64,000 nucleotides of DNA from Orobanche coerulescens (GCA_033398695.1 CM065805.1:77428262-77492261); one strand, 5' to 3'. Numbered from the stretch's first letter, positions 1 through 11,523 are shown. Numbers and translations are program-made. The notes: generated from the sequence alone by a model not told the origin.

Positions 1-2
1 TA

Positions 3-1833
3 AGATCAGAAGTAGTCGAAGTCGATGTTGTACAAGCTGAAGCTGAAACTACAGTACCGCAAGATACAGTACGGGATGCCGAACTAGAACCTGACAGAAG
101 ATGGTTGAGAGATCACCCACATGAGTTAATTATAGGTGATATTGATGCTGGTGTATCTACCCGAAGAAGAATACAGAGTTCATAAGGAAATATACAGTGT
201 GCGCAAGAAGAATTCGATTCTGAGAAATCTCCTTTCCCTGTATGAAAATCTGAAGCTGAACTTAGGAGACTATCCATGTGCACCCTAGCTGTATTCTTAG
301 CTTAATCCGAACATGTTTCAACTAATGAAGATTTGAATAATTCTCATTGGATCACTTCTATGTAAGAAGAGCTTAATGGTTTCGAAAGAAACAATGTATG
401 GTATCTGATACCCAGGCCAGAACATCAAGCTGTAATTAGAACCAAATGGGTATTTAGAAACAAGAAGGATAAGAATGGACTTGTTATCAGGAACAAATCC
501 CATCTAGTCGCACAAGGCTATAGACAGGAATAAGTCATAGACTATGATGAGACATTTGCCCCTGTAGCCAGACTAGAAGCCATCAGGATATTTCTAACTT
601 TTGCCGCCCATAAAATCTTTATAGTATGCCAAATAGACGTTAAACGTGCATTCTTGAATGGAGACCTCGCCGAAGAAGTCTATGTTGAACAACCACCGGG
701 GTTTGTCAACACTTTAGGCGGAGACCTAGTATAGAGACTACGGAAAGCTCTGTATGGACTTAAGCAAGCACCTAGAGCATGGTACAAAACCTTGTCCCTC
801 TACATTACTAATAATGGATTTGAAAAGGGGATTGTGGACAAAAATCTATTCAAGATACAAGAAGGATATGACCTGTTAATGGTACAAATATATGTTGATG
901 ATATTATATTTGGTTCCACTAACCTGGCTTTATGTCAAATGTTCTCCCATCTCATGCAAAGTAAGTTTGAAATAAGTTTGATAGGAGAACTTAGTTATTT
1001 CCTAACATTGCAGGTGAGCAATTTCCTACATGAATCTTTATCAACCAGGAGAGGTACAACAACAAAAAGCTACTCAACAAGTTTGGGATGAACAACTCCA
1101 AATCATCATCAACTCCCATGAGCACTTTCGTGCAAATTAGTGCTGACGAAGCTGGAAATCCAGTTGATACATCACTCTACACGAAGCTTATTAGCTCACT
1201 CCTGTACCTGACAGCAAGCAGGCCCGATATCCAGTCTGCTGTAGGAGTGTGTGCTCGGTATCAAGTAACACCTAAGGAGTCACACTTCACGACAGCCAAA
1301 CGAATCCTTAAGTACGTGAAAGGAATAGGATTGTGGTATCCTAAGGAAGGAGGATTTGATATGGTTGGCTATAGCGAGTCGGATCTCGGAGGCTGCAAGT
1401 TGGATAGGAGGAGTACAAGCGGTACTTGTCACTTTCTTGGACCGAGACATGTGTCATGGTTCAGTAAGAAACAATTGGCCAACTCACTTTCTACAACTGA
1501 TTTGGAATATTATGCCGCTGGAAGTTGTTGTATGCAGATTCTCTAGATGCAACAGTAGCTACAGGATTATGTAATCAGTGCCAGAGAGATGCCAATCATG
1601 TGCGATAGCACGAGTGCAATTGCAAAAATGCACAATCCTGTATTGCACTCGCGAACTAAGCATATTGATATGAAGCATCACTTCATCAGGAATCATGTTG
1701 AGAATAAGGATGTTCGGATCGAAAGATTCATACAAACATTCAGTTGGATGACATCTTTACAAAACCTCTTAGCACAACCAGATTCTGCATGCTTCGTCAA
1801 GAATTGGGAATGCTACAGTCTGACTCCCTGTAA
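3..1833 (+). pseudogene. Decayed SIRE-like reverse transcriptase / RNase H (element A)
   Basis: C-terminal half of a copia polyprotein that would copy element RNA into DNA in the cytoplasmic particle. One frame runs from base 3 to about 1010 and shows the RT palm: KTAFLNGDL-like segment near 640, LYGLKQAPRAW near 750-790, and the catalytic YVDD at 891-902. RNase H follows (TSRPDIQ near 1210, then a DSTSAIAKMHNP-like stretch near 1604), and the reading ends at a TAA at 1831-1833. It is dead: in-frame stops lie at 183, 243, 303, 363, 531 and 732, and frameshifts lie near 1010-1090, 1550 and 1735. Copy B reads through several of these positions, and at 303 the change from B is CAA to TAA. That is consistent with, but does not prove, deamination of methylated cytosine. 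Confidence 0.85.
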
Positions 1834-2155
1834 GTTTTTACGCTTTTACTCATCAATTGAGGGGGAATTCTGTATTACCCAAGAATACAGTATCCAAATT
1901 AATTAACTATACACTAAGAACCAGTCAGACAGTACTGTAGGACAAAGAAGGAATGAAACCTTCCTACAGTTAATGTATGCATTAATTAAGGGGGAATACA
2001 GTACGACCCATGAATACAGTATTAATCCAGATAATGGTGTAAGAATTGAATCCTGTATGTACCTTTTATGGGGGAACATTGTATTTTCACGGATACAGCA
2101 CATACACTATAGGATATCAATTAATATTATATTACTACTATGTACGAACATTTTC

Positions 2156-2156
<1 letters not shown>
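1834..2156 (+). other. SIRE A spacer with three polypurine-tract-like motifs
   Basis: Non-coding stretch after RNase H. It holds three A/T-flanked GGGGG tracts, at about 1857-1867, 1988-1997 and 2067-2076. Each is followed within a few bases by a TGTATT or ACAGTA motif, and AATACAGTAT recurs. The same three tracts are at 63032-63040, 63161-63170 and 63241-63250 in copy B. Homology to B stops near 2152. About 600 bp present in B (63322-63926) is missing here. Confidence 0.6.

Positions 2157-2232
<76 letters not shown>
2157..2232. repeat. 76-bp perfect palindrome: (TC)n (TA)16 (GA)n
   Basis: The tract reads TC repeats (2157-2178), TA repeats (2179-2210) and GA repeats (2211-2232). It is exactly self-complementary around 2194/2195, so a single strand could fold into a perfect hairpin. 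It lies at the junction between SIRE A and the 5'-truncated LTR of copia C. Confidence 0.95.
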
Positions 2233-4187
2233 AACTAGTTCGTGTATTTGAGAGCAAAACATTCCCCTCCTTATTAGATAAGGGGATTGGCACTGGAAAG
2301 GTTTATAGATCAAATACTTAATCGTTCGCAAGTCGATGAAACTTGACTGGGCATTAAGTTTATGTGAAGACTTGTATGACGTGTTCTTTGATATGGAGAG
2401 TGCTTTTCGAACACTAATGGTTAGTGGGAGCACACGTTATAGGTATGATAATTGGATTAGTATACTCGAACCGACTCACCCTCGATTCGTCACACGGATT
2501 TCACTCAGGGATAGTTAATGACGGAATCGAAAGGTTTTGATAGGTATTCATGAACCTTCGACTTGAGGATTTGGTAGGGATGTGCTTGTGACGTTAAGAT
2601 TTTCATTAGAGTAGTTCGACCCAAAAAATCGAAAGGTGGGGGTCAACCTCGACGTGTATCTTAACGGGCAAGTAGCAGGTCCTACTGAATACCAAGATAG
2701 AATTCTTTCTCCTGTTAGTGAACGGGTTATATGTCCTCTATAGTTATTGGCAGATGAGATCATAAGTCTTCGGCCAAAAAATTGGAGCTAGTTGTATTGG
2801 ATACACGAGAGCTCGATGATCTCGATTTGCATTAGCTCATGCATAGCATCAAGTACAGATAGGTTTGACTGACTGTGACTCTATAACTTGATCGGGACAT
2901 TTGAAAGAAGGGCTTATACGTATACTGGTATTCACGACAGAATGGTTCTTGAATGATGCTAATCATTCATTCTCAGTTGGGGTACAGTGTAGGCCACCAG
3001 ACCGGCTTGGTGGTGCTACTACTCTTTGGTTCCTCCCATTGCTAACTGAGATGGACCTACCGAGTCGCGCAATAGGATTGACGACGGAATGAATCGATCT
3101 TATTCTCCCTTTATAAATATTAGATATTGGATATCTAATTTATTGGACATTGGATGTCTAATTAATTTTGGGACATTGGATATCTAAATTAATTTATTGG
3201 ATAAATTAATTTACGGCCTAATGAATTAAATAAATTATTGGATGATAAATTTAAATCATAGATATAATTATTTCTTAGAGAAATTAATTATATTATTTTT
3301 TATTTTATGTGATTAATTAATTGATATAAATATATCGGAACAGATTGGAGTTTATCTGTTTGGACTCACGGGAGTCCGAAACGAACCAAACTCATCCCGG
3401 TTCTTCTAGATGGACACCCCCGTTCCACCAACCTTCCTCTTAGTCTTTGTCTCCATTTTATAAATGGAAGACCAAATACTTAAGAGATATGGTATCTCTT
3501 ATAATAATATGAAAGGTGATTTTGGTGGTTGAATGTGTATAAAGAAGTGAAGACTTCATCACCCTACCTTACACTTAGAGCCTCACGGTTTTGAGAGATA
3601 GAGAGAGAAGAATTGTCTTCATCAACTTCACACATATAGCTTGAGTTTTTCTTGGAGGAAAAATAGAGAGATATAGAAAGATATAGATTAAAACACTTAG
3701 AGTGTAATAATCTTAATATACAAGCTTCTACAACCTTGCTCTAGCCGTATCCTTGGAGGATTGCAAGGTGTTGTCATTCCGGTCGTTTCTCCGGCTAGAT
3801 ATAGATTAAAACATTTAGAGTGTAATAATCTTAATATACAGGCTTTTACAACCTTGCTCTAGCCGTATCCTTAGAGGATAGCAAGGCGTTGTCATTCCGA
3901 TCGTTTCTCCGGCGCGTGGCAAGTAGAGACGCGGTGCTTTTGGCGTTCGATCATCCAAGAGCTTGGAGTGGATTGGATTCGTGGAAAGAATTTAAAGCTT
4001 GGGGAATCATATTCAAGGAGTACACCATTTAATCAACGGACTACGAGGATATGATTTCTAATCTTCCTTGTTTTCGTTTTATATTTGTATATACGTAGCT
4101 TGATCGATCCTCGTATGGATTCGGATCGAATTAATTTTCATTTTACTGCTTCCGCTTGGCCTTCGTTATAGGCACTGAATCCCAACA
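2233..4187 (+). repeat. 5' LTR of copia C (5'-truncated)
   Basis: Matches 41084-43035 almost throughout, with more divergence than the LARD or Gypsy LTR pairs, so C is older. It lacks the first about 148 bp present in the 3' LTR (40936-41083). It contains AT-rich tandem units around GGACATTGGATATCTAA at 3120-3220 and a 118-bp tandem duplication at 3681-3915. It ends CCCAACA immediately before the PBS. Confidence 0.8.
3681..3915 (+). repeat. 118-bp tandem duplication in copia C LTR
   Basis: Two copies start at 3681 and 3799, each beginning ATATAGATTAAAACA and ending near TCGTTTCTCCGG. The 3' LTR has the same duplication starting at 42531 and 42649. It therefore existed before C inserted and was copied into both LTRs. 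Confidence 0.85.
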
Positions 4188-4200
4188 GTAGTATCAGAGT
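4188..4200 (+). other. Primer-binding site of copia C (tRNA-iMet type)
   Basis: GTAGTATCAGAGT follows the LTR end directly. It is one or two mismatches from the usual plant GTGGTATCAGAGC complementary to the 3' end of initiator tRNA-Met. Confidence 0.75.
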
Positions 4201-5372
4201 GTAGGTATTGCGATCGTATATACAACATATGCATTTGGAATGCTTGATTAGATGGTGAATGATTTGGAATCATTTATAGTCATAATCGTGGTGTATGTTT
4301 TTTGTTCATTGTAGTTATTTTCGTATATTTATGTCTAAATATAAATCTTTAATTTCTGGGAAATGTGATTTATATTGAAGATATGAAAGTCGGAAAATAT
4401 TGATATTGGATATCCGGTCGAAAATCTAACCCCGAATCGTCGTTGGATGATTTTTCGGACGGGGGATGGAATCTGCCCGGGTGACCCGACCGTGCCATCT
4501 GGCACGGGCCGTGTGCAAAGCGCTTCGAGATCGTCGGGTAGCCCGACCGTGCCAATCGGCACGGCCGTGCGTGCAAAGCCGCTTGAGATCGCCGGTAACC
4601 CGACCGTGCCAATCGGTATGGGCCGTGCCAGGAAGGCCAGTCTTCGAGCCTACCGGGGTAACTCGATCGTTCCAATCGGCACGGGCCGTGTCCGGCAGGC
4701 AGTTTCGTCCCGGCTCAATTTTTTCGTGTATTTCAAAAAATTAATCTCCCGCATGTTAAATTGGATTTAATATGATTAAAATGATTTATGGTATTTCATT
4801 TTATAAGGGAAATTTGATTAATTGGAATATTTGTGGGTGGCCGAATACTTTGAATGAATTAATTGGATCAATTCTATTTATTGATTGGATCAATATATAT
4901 TTATATGTTGTATCCATTTATTTAGTATTTATTGGATGAATGCTTTTTGAATGGGGATGTGGTTCATGTACTTAGTTTTGAATCGTTCGGTTTTATTCGA
5001 TTGGGTTGTAAAGGCCATTTTGAGCCTATTTATTTTACTAGAATTATTTGTATCTAGGATGCAATTTTTCAATGTAAAATTTATAAGTAATGACGAAGAC
5101 CGGATGAAGATCCATTCGAGAAGACGAAGATTCAAGATCGGAGACTTGTAATTAGATTACAGAGTTTTTTATTCTAGGAACGGTCCATGAACTACATGTT
5201 GGTAGCAACTAGGTTGTGGATGTTTATTCATATGGTATGAATGCACAAACGCGCTTGTATGAATTAATGTGCAAAGTGTAACATTAGTCGCGAAAATTCT
5301 CCTACGATAAATTATTAAGTTTAAAAGGTTTCAAGGTTTTCCTTCCCTCCATCGAGCTTTCAGAAAATTGAA
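4201..5372 (+). other. Untranslated leader of copia C, left part
   Basis: No coding sequence is seen between the PBS and the CACTA insertion. Apart from the GC-rich hairpin repeat at 4485-4700 it is AT-rich. The leader resumes at 27151 on the far side of the CACTA element and reaches gag at 27666. Confidence 0.6.
4485..4700 (+). repeat. Four tandem GC-rich hairpin units in copia C leader
   Basis: Units start at 4485, 4542, 4599 and 4662 (spacing 57, 57, 63). Each carries a CCGACCGTGCC arm, a short AATC or ATCT centre and a GGCACGGGCCGTG arm, so each can fold as a stem-loop. The units have diverged, but both arms are retained in at least two of them. The block is far richer in GC than the surrounding leader. 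Confidence 0.8.
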
Positions 5373-5745
5373 CACTACTATGAAAACAGGATACGACATC
5401 GGTTTTTTTAGTTGTTTCACATCGGTTATAAAGCCGATGTCGTATCTACCGATGTCGTTTTTTTACATCGGTTTATAACCGATGTAAATTCACATCGGTT
5501 TTAGCCAATGTTAACTGATGTAAATTCACATCGGTTTTAGCCGATGTGAAAAATTCTAATTCACATCGGTTTTCAACCGATGTAAATAACTCTTAATTCA
5601 CATCGGTTTTAGCCGATGTGAAAAATTCTAATTCACATCGGTTTTCAACCGATGTAAATAACTCTTAATTCACATCGGTTTATAACCGATGTGAATTTAC
5701 ATCGGTTGCAACCGATGTTAATAACACTTAATTCAAACCGATGTG
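5373..5745. repeat. CACTA left terminal and subterminal repeats
   Basis: After the terminal sequence come about ten paired ACATCGGTT / AACCGATGT arms separated by a few bases. They form a chain of short hairpins to about 5745. One unit of about 64 bp (TTCACATCGGTTTTAGCCGA onward) is duplicated in tandem at about 5530-5665. In CACTA elements such repeats bind the element-encoded DNA-binding protein. Confidence 0.9.
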
Positions 5746-6092
5746 GATTGTTCCCAGAATTGCCCAGTCAATTCCTGTATAAAAAAATTGGCCCAACCTA
5801 CACCAATAATTTTTTTCTGATCAGAAACGAAAACAACCAAACATCTCAAACGAAAACCAACCAAACAACATCTCAAACAACAACCAACCAAACATAATTT
5901 TTAAGCAACAAATGTATTATGAACTATGAAGCAAAGAATTTTGTAACTATCTCAACGGTTTACAACAAGCATTATCAACTAACTACAAAATAAAAATACA
6001 CATCCTTATAAAAGTCCCGAAAACTTTTAACTTCATGAACTTACCGATTCGAGAATAACAAGAACCAACCGTTTGTATGTCATAGAAAAAAT
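5746..6092. other. CACTA spacer, no gene seen
   Basis: AT-rich 3' flank of the second CACTA gene. It contains AACCAACCAAAC-type low-complexity runs near 5830-5895. I see no open frame or structure that I can name. Confidence 0.5.
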
Positions 6093-7851
6093 CTAAACAA
6101 ATTTGGTAAGAAAATATTTCGCCCATTGCGTTCGAATTTCTTTAATGCTCTCTTCAGGAAGCGCTTGAGTATCACTAAATATCTATCATATAATTTATGA
6201 AAATACTTTTCAGTACAAAAACAGAAAAAAAATGATTAATTTGACTTGATAAAATTACCTCCATCCAATTTTCTGCAATACCAGCCTGAACTATGGTCCG
6301 CATCCAGTTCATGACATAATATCCACACTCCCAACCACCATTTTTTTTATTACACTAAAAAAAGAAATATTAAAAATTGCAATCGGTAAAAGAATATTTG
6401 TCAAGCAAGATAAAATCACACAAAATTATACGTAAGTTTTGGGATTGAAATTTTACTTACTTTGGGATAAATCCATTGAATGACCTGCTTGGATTTACTC
6501 ATGTGCGCACCATCCAACACTCTCAATGAGGTCACAATACTAGAAGTAAGGAAAACATAATTGTGTTACGAATAGTACAAGAAGTCACAGGATTATAAGA
6601 CAGTCAACTAAATCAAGGTATGCTAAATCACTGAAATGGATAGATTCAAATGAAGTTGATAAAAATTGATAAAAGTTGAAGGCTTCATGATCTATGCTAA
6701 AAGCCTTTTGGGCCTCTTTCTCGTTGATCTCAGTTCGCCTTACGCAAATAGAGAATTTTGAGTTGCTCATAAAAAACCACTGTTTCCTCCAGTGGAAAGA
6801 AGAGAGAAAGGGCAGGTCTTGAAGAGCCTCCAACAACTTTGGGTGGGAAGGTCTCATAAACGTGTGCTTAACAAAAAAACTGAATAGAAATGTATAAATC
6901 ATTCTATCTTTATTCATTTCACTTCTTCAGAAGCTTACCTCTGCACTATGAATTTGATATCCTGATCGGGCTTACGATGTAATGAACAAAACCACACGGC
7001 AGTCCCTTGCTTAGGTAAAATTACCAAGAGTTGCCAATGTCGCCTGCATTTTGAAAAGAAACAAGCTAATTTTGATAAACAAGTTATAAAATTTCTTATT
7101 TAACCAAAAGTGTTGCATTGTTTAAAATCTGACGCTAAGTGTTAGGTCGTTGTACTTACTCGTGGTGACAAGCTCCTAGAAAAATATGTTTTTTTGAATC
7201 CTGGATATGTCGTAGAATGTACGATGTGGCTTCAGACTTCTTATTACCCATACTTTGTATGGACTGAGGCTCAAGGAATCCATACAAATTATCATTCATC
7301 GTGTCTACGATTAATGATTTTAGGTACCTAATATCCAATAAAAAGAAGTTTAACTTTTGATAACTATAAATTAAATGCAGATTATTATCAGAGTAGTATA
7401 ACCGAATGACACTATAAAATCACAATTTGTTCACTGACTTTAGCAAAAGTGTTTAATGTATGTAATAATCATCAACAACATTGAATCTCAATTAACACTA
7501 TCATCATGATAAAGCTACGTTTCACAGAAAAACGATTTAACAAAATCTCAGACATAACACTAACATAAACTCATATTATTAAAAATTAGTTATAAAATTT
7601 ACTTACGTGATCCAGAGTTGCATAACTGAGATGCTAAGCCAATCATTCCCGTGAAAGATTTCTAAAACATCGGTGTGGCATATGTACAATGGCACCTCAG
7701 TATCAACTACGCCAAAGAAATCACCCAACGGCACCCACAAAGGATTCTTATAAAGGGATGGGGAAATTTTAAGCAATTCCAAAATTGGATCTTGTACGGA
7801 TTCTGAATCATCAACCGGTCGAACTCGCTTCTTTTTTGGTTGCACAATATA
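6093..7851 (-). CDS. Ulp1-like (C48-type) cysteine protease exons of the second CACTA gene
   Basis: Six exons can be read with matching phases: 7851-7607, 7327-7160, 7043-6939, 6539-6461, 6354-6259 and 6182-6093 (stop TAG 6095-6093). The first starts with a nuclear-localisation-like PKKKRVRP and ends in a conserved DVLEIF...QLWIT block. The third carries the catalytic-His motif RHWQLLVILP. The fifth carries the catalytic-Cys motif GGWECGYYVMNWM. Family knowledge: Ulp1-type proteases cleave SUMO or related conjugates in the nucleus, but for transposon-borne members the substrate is unknown. The position where Asp is expected after His reads FCSLH, so activity is doubtful. The introns are short and AT-rich. 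Confidence 0.75.
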
Positions 7852-7924
7852 CTTAAAAAATATGAAATAATATAAAAGTAAGGACATCGGATATAAAACA
7901 ATAGAACTCTTTAAATGGGATGAG

Positions 7925-8610
7925 AACTCACAAGTTTAAGAGGTTGTATAAAGTGGATACTACATCTAGGGTAGAGTTCTCTAGTGGTGCTGATAGTTTG
8001 GGGAGGATGCTCCCAAACAGGGGATGAAAAATGTGAATGAGAACATGGTTCAAGGGGAGGAAGCTCAGATGGTAAATGAGGATGAGCAGATGGAAGAGGA
8101 GGATGATACTGGTGCTGAGTATGTTGTTGAAGATCAACAGGGAAATGTTGTTGAAATTGATGCTGTTACTACTGCCAAGGTTATGGAAGATGCTGCTAAA
8201 ACAGTTAGTACTGCTGGGCTTGATGTTGATAAAGTGGTTGAGGTTGCCAAGCTAATGGTTGAAACTGCTGAAGTTAATGCTGCTAGAACTGAAGTTTCTA
8301 CTGTTAGTGTATCAGTTAATGCTGCTGCTAAAGAAACATCTGTTAATGCTGCTGCAACATCTATTACTACTGATGAGGCTACTTTGGCTCAATTTCTTAC
8401 TGAATTGAAGAGCACTAAACCAAAGGAGAAAGGAGTTGTCATCAAAGAACCAACAACAACACCAACAACAATTCAACAACCACAGGGCAAAGACAAAGGG
8501 ATTTTGATAGAAGAACCTGTAGTGAAATCTTTGTCAATGAAAGCTCAACAAGCTCAACTCATAACAGATGAAGAGAAATGTATACCCCTTATATCCGACT
8601 ATTATTAGTT
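7925..8610 (+). pseudogene. Captured retroelement 3'-ORF fragment inside a CACTA intron
   Basis: Reads opposite to the surrounding gene. It opens with HKFKRLYKV at about 7930, shifts frame near 8000 into EDAPKQG, then runs open to a stop at 8606-8608 (194 codons from ATG 8024). The protein is acidic and low-complexity (EDEQMEEEDD, repeated V/A/T/E), followed by KPKEKGVVIKEP and KGILIEEP. The KRLYKV ... EDA.KQG ... KGxxIxEP order resembles the Ty1/copia 3' ORF region I associate with Asterales genomes. It lacks any retroelement end, so it looks like a captured fragment or relic rather than a gene. The long open frame could be mistaken for a host gene. Confidence 0.55.
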
Positions 8611-8670
8611 ATTCTATTTCTATTTAATAAAATGTATACTTTTTCTAATAAAGACAAAAGGAAGAAATAC

Positions 8671-9303
8671 CTGTGCTAAAACAGATTTGATTAGACGCCT
8701 TGGCCATGCAATAAAACCACCTACGGCTTGCCCCACTAAACTTACCTCCGACGTGGGAACCGGGACTGGAGCATCATGGTCTCGAACATCTTCAACCATC
8801 ACTCTAGCTAAATCACCAGATAGAGGCACACCGTGTAAGGTTGGCCCCCCCTCAATAACTCTCCCAAGGGCTACCAGACGAGGAGGATGCTCATCGATAT
8901 ACAACTCAACTCGATCGACCTTGTCCACGTTTTTCTCCTCCCCTAAGGGGTTTGCAGTGACAATACAACTCCCCTTTGTGCTGACACGTAGAGGAGGTGT
9001 GTCATTATGTACTGGAGTATGTTGAGATTGATTCAATGATTCCAAAGCGGGGCCGAACTGCTTCATTAAGTTTTGTGTGACTTCGTGTGTAATCTCTTGT
9101 GTTAGGCGCTTCAAAAATTCTGGACTTACTGATGATGTTTCCGACCCACGAGAACGACCTCCAAAGTACTCTCGAATGCCCACACCGAATCCAACACCAC
9201 GAACACGACCCGGGTGCTCTGGTCGCCCAACTGCAGCTGCTAATATATCCTTGCGACCCTCGCTAACAAAGGAACCCTGTGAGCACTGCTCCTCAAACTC
9301 ATC
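8671..9303 (-). CDS. Exon with DUF8039-type domain of the second CACTA gene
   Basis: A 633-bp open exon, 211 codons, bounded by an AG acceptor (9304-9305) and a GT donor (8669-8670). The start encodes a GRPEHPGRVRGVGFGVGIRE segment. It is followed by a helical Gln/Glu-rich stretch and then a domain with ELYIDEHPPRLVALGRV, LHGVPLSG and FIAWPRRLI. I recognise this as the DUF8039 domain found beside CACTA-type proteases in plants. No stop or frameshift lies inside. The next exon begins at 7851; the intron between them holds a foreign + strand fragment (7925-8610). Confidence 0.75.
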
Positions 9304-10050
9304 CTACAACAAATAAAGATAGAGCATTTGAATAACTTGTAAAACAATCATATATTTAAATAAAAATTAATAACAACAAGTCAAACAGTGAAATGGTCTT
9401 TAAGCATTTAGAGCTTTCTAGTTATTGAACGAATGAGTTATTGTGATTTAAGTTTTTTATTTTTTTGATGATAACATTATTGTACTTGTAATAATCTTCA
9501 GCCATCTGCATGTAATCAAATAACTCATCATTAAGAGAAAATAGAAAAAACGAGTGCCTGAGTACCTAAAATAATACACTAACCTAAAATTATATAATTT
9601 TTTGACTTTAAAAATGTAATTATTTCATGCTAATTTTTAAGGAATTCCTTCAAAAAAATTAAAGAAATTCAAAATATATTTTGTCACATATATTTTTCAA
9701 TTTCCGAATAATTTAAAATATTCGATTAATTTTCTGATTTTTTAGATCAAATTTGAAATTCAAACATAATTTCAGATTTTTTAAATCATTTCTGAATTTA
9801 AATATTTTTTAATATTTTTATATTTTATTAACGAAAATGAACGTCGTTAATTTTTTTGCGGAAATTCAACGGAAGAGGATTTTATGCGGGGGTGTTTGTT
9901 TGGTGCATTTTAGCTTAAACACGAGAGTTTTATTATGTACATATAGGAAAAGCGTAACAAAATTAATAACTTACAATTCTCTTAGCGATCTCGCGTCCGC
10001 ATCGATGTCATCTCACCCGCTTTCTTAATTCGACCCAACTTATATTTTTG
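9304..10050 (-). other. Intron of the second CACTA gene
   Basis: An AT-rich stretch between the N-terminal exons and the DUF8039 exon, with an acceptor at about 9304. No coding sequence is recognised. The far 5' edge is approximate because the upstream exon is frameshifted. Confidence 0.5.
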
Positions 10051-10997
10051 GTGGCGTGTCGAGGAGATGGAGGATCAACAATTGTATCAAGATCGATTGT
10101 TTGGCTTCCTCTTGCCGTTGCTTTAGTTTACTTTCCATGATCTTCTCTTCAAGCCAATCATAACCTCCACGAGACATCGTATGGGGAGCCGTGTTCGCTT
10201 TTAGATGTCCCGTGCTTTTTCCTTTTACCTGTGATTATGAAGAGAAACACTAACACAAGAATAACAATACACAAGCATTGCAGTAGACAATAAAACTCAG
10301 ATTTACCTCCCAACAAGGATCTAGTCTAATCTTTTTGAATTCGTCCCAATCAGTCTCCGAGATATTGTATTTTTCACAAGGAGACATGTCCTTGTATACA
10401 CCATATACCCAGTCACGTGTCAATTCTGATTTAAACTGTCTCCACTTTAAGCCCACTGATTGCAATATCTTATCTTTCAATTGTTCGTTATTGCTAATAT
10501 CAAAGTTGGACTAACAATAACAATGAAAATTAAAGAATTAGGCAATAATAATAATACGGTAAAATATCTTAAAATGTCCAAACATGCAAGTTAAGTGGAT
10601 AAGATTTTACTGAACATACCAAAACATCCTGCCAAATCATATTCTTATCCGATTCTGGTACTTCTAACCATCTAGGGTGCAAAATAGAAACATTAGCTCG
10701 AGCAAGTTTTCCCAAATACGTGCTTAACTTCACTTTATGAGCTCTTTTGGTTTTTCCTGTGACCTTATCGAGGTCAAGCGGGTAATTTTTTTCCATCCAC
10801 TCGTGTTTTTGTCATATCTCTACATCGTGTCGATTGTCTAGTTTTTCTCGATATAGTCTCTGCTGGAGAAGTGGAACGAGATCTCGGTGGAGTAGACATG
10901 TGTCTGTTTAGTAATAAGTTAATAAGAAGATCATAAGCAATGAAATAAAAGAAATTCATTTTTAAGCTATAGACATGTGGAAATATATTTATTGACA

Positions 10998-11078
10998 GCT
11001 AACTTTTAAAATCAATCAGCAGCTTTTAAAATCAATCAGCAGCTTTTAAAACCAATCAGCAGCTTTTAAAATCCATTA
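10998..11078. repeat. Short tandem repeat, ~21-bp unit
   Basis: About four copies of CAGCTTTTAAAATCAATCAG with single-base variation, directly upstream of the second CACTA gene (which reads the other way). Confidence 0.85.
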
Positions 11079-11523
11079 ACAGCATTAAGATTTTCAAGAG
11101 CAGCACTAATAATCACAAACACCACTAACTAAAGCTGGCAGCATTAATCCGTTAACTAACAGTAGTAACTTAGAAGAGCAGCATTAACGAATTAAAGGCG
11201 GCAGTATTAATAAACAAACGAGCAGCATTAAAACCCACGAGCAGTATTAACAAGCGCAGTAACCTCAGTCCCTCTTAGGCATATGTCTACCAATACCACT
11301 AACTTCAGTAAGAAAGGGATAGCTCCAGTAGGGTTACTTTAGTAGCAGTAGGCTTACTCCCATAAAGCGTAGCCTTACTATCTGTATCAATAACCATGTG
11401 AAAGACCAGTAACCACACTAAACGTAGTCTTATTCCCTCAAAGCATAGCCTTACTTACTCCAGTAATCTCATTCCAAATTACAACCAGAATCCAATTATT
11501 CAAAACCATTTTCAAAAAATTAG

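Larger units (their letters stand above)
6093..10899 (-). pseudogene. Second CACTA gene: transposase_24-like N-terminus, DUF8039, Ulp1-like protease (multi-exon)
   Basis: A split gene reads leftward. ATG at 10897-10899 opens MSTPPRSRSTSP. A one-base shift near 10795 leads into a basic segment (KTKRAHKVKLSTYLGKLARA). An exon at about 10310-10512 (KWRQFKSELTRDWVYG) and one at about 10060-10233 (APHTMSRGGYDWLEEKIME, with frameshifts) complete a transposase_24-like N-terminus. Then come a DUF8039-type exon (8671-9303) and Ulp1-like exons (7851 to 6093). This two-part arrangement is common as the second gene of plant CACTA elements. Its role in transposition is not established. N-terminal frameshifts argue against a functional full-length protein, while the exons from 9303 leftward read cleanly. 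Exon boundaries are inferred from GT/AG sites and frame. Confidence 0.7.

Noticed and set aside
2107..2433. Open frames across the TC/TA/GA palindrome on both strands
   Set aside because: Simple-repeat translation (SLSLS, IYIY, ERER) without a gene.
5394..5745. CRISPR-like array
   Set aside because: Units are paired inverted ACATCGGTT/AACCGATGT arms with no constant spacer length, next to a CACTA terminus; these are subterminal transposase-binding repeats in plant DNA.
8024..8608. 194-codon open frame considered as a host gene
   Set aside because: Its frame continues upstream through a frameshift into a KRLYKV segment typical of retroelement 3' ORFs; it has no promoter or exon context and lies in a CACTA intron.
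8687..9025. Open frame opposite the DUF8039 exon
   Set aside because: Antisense shadow of a recognisable coding exon on the - strand.
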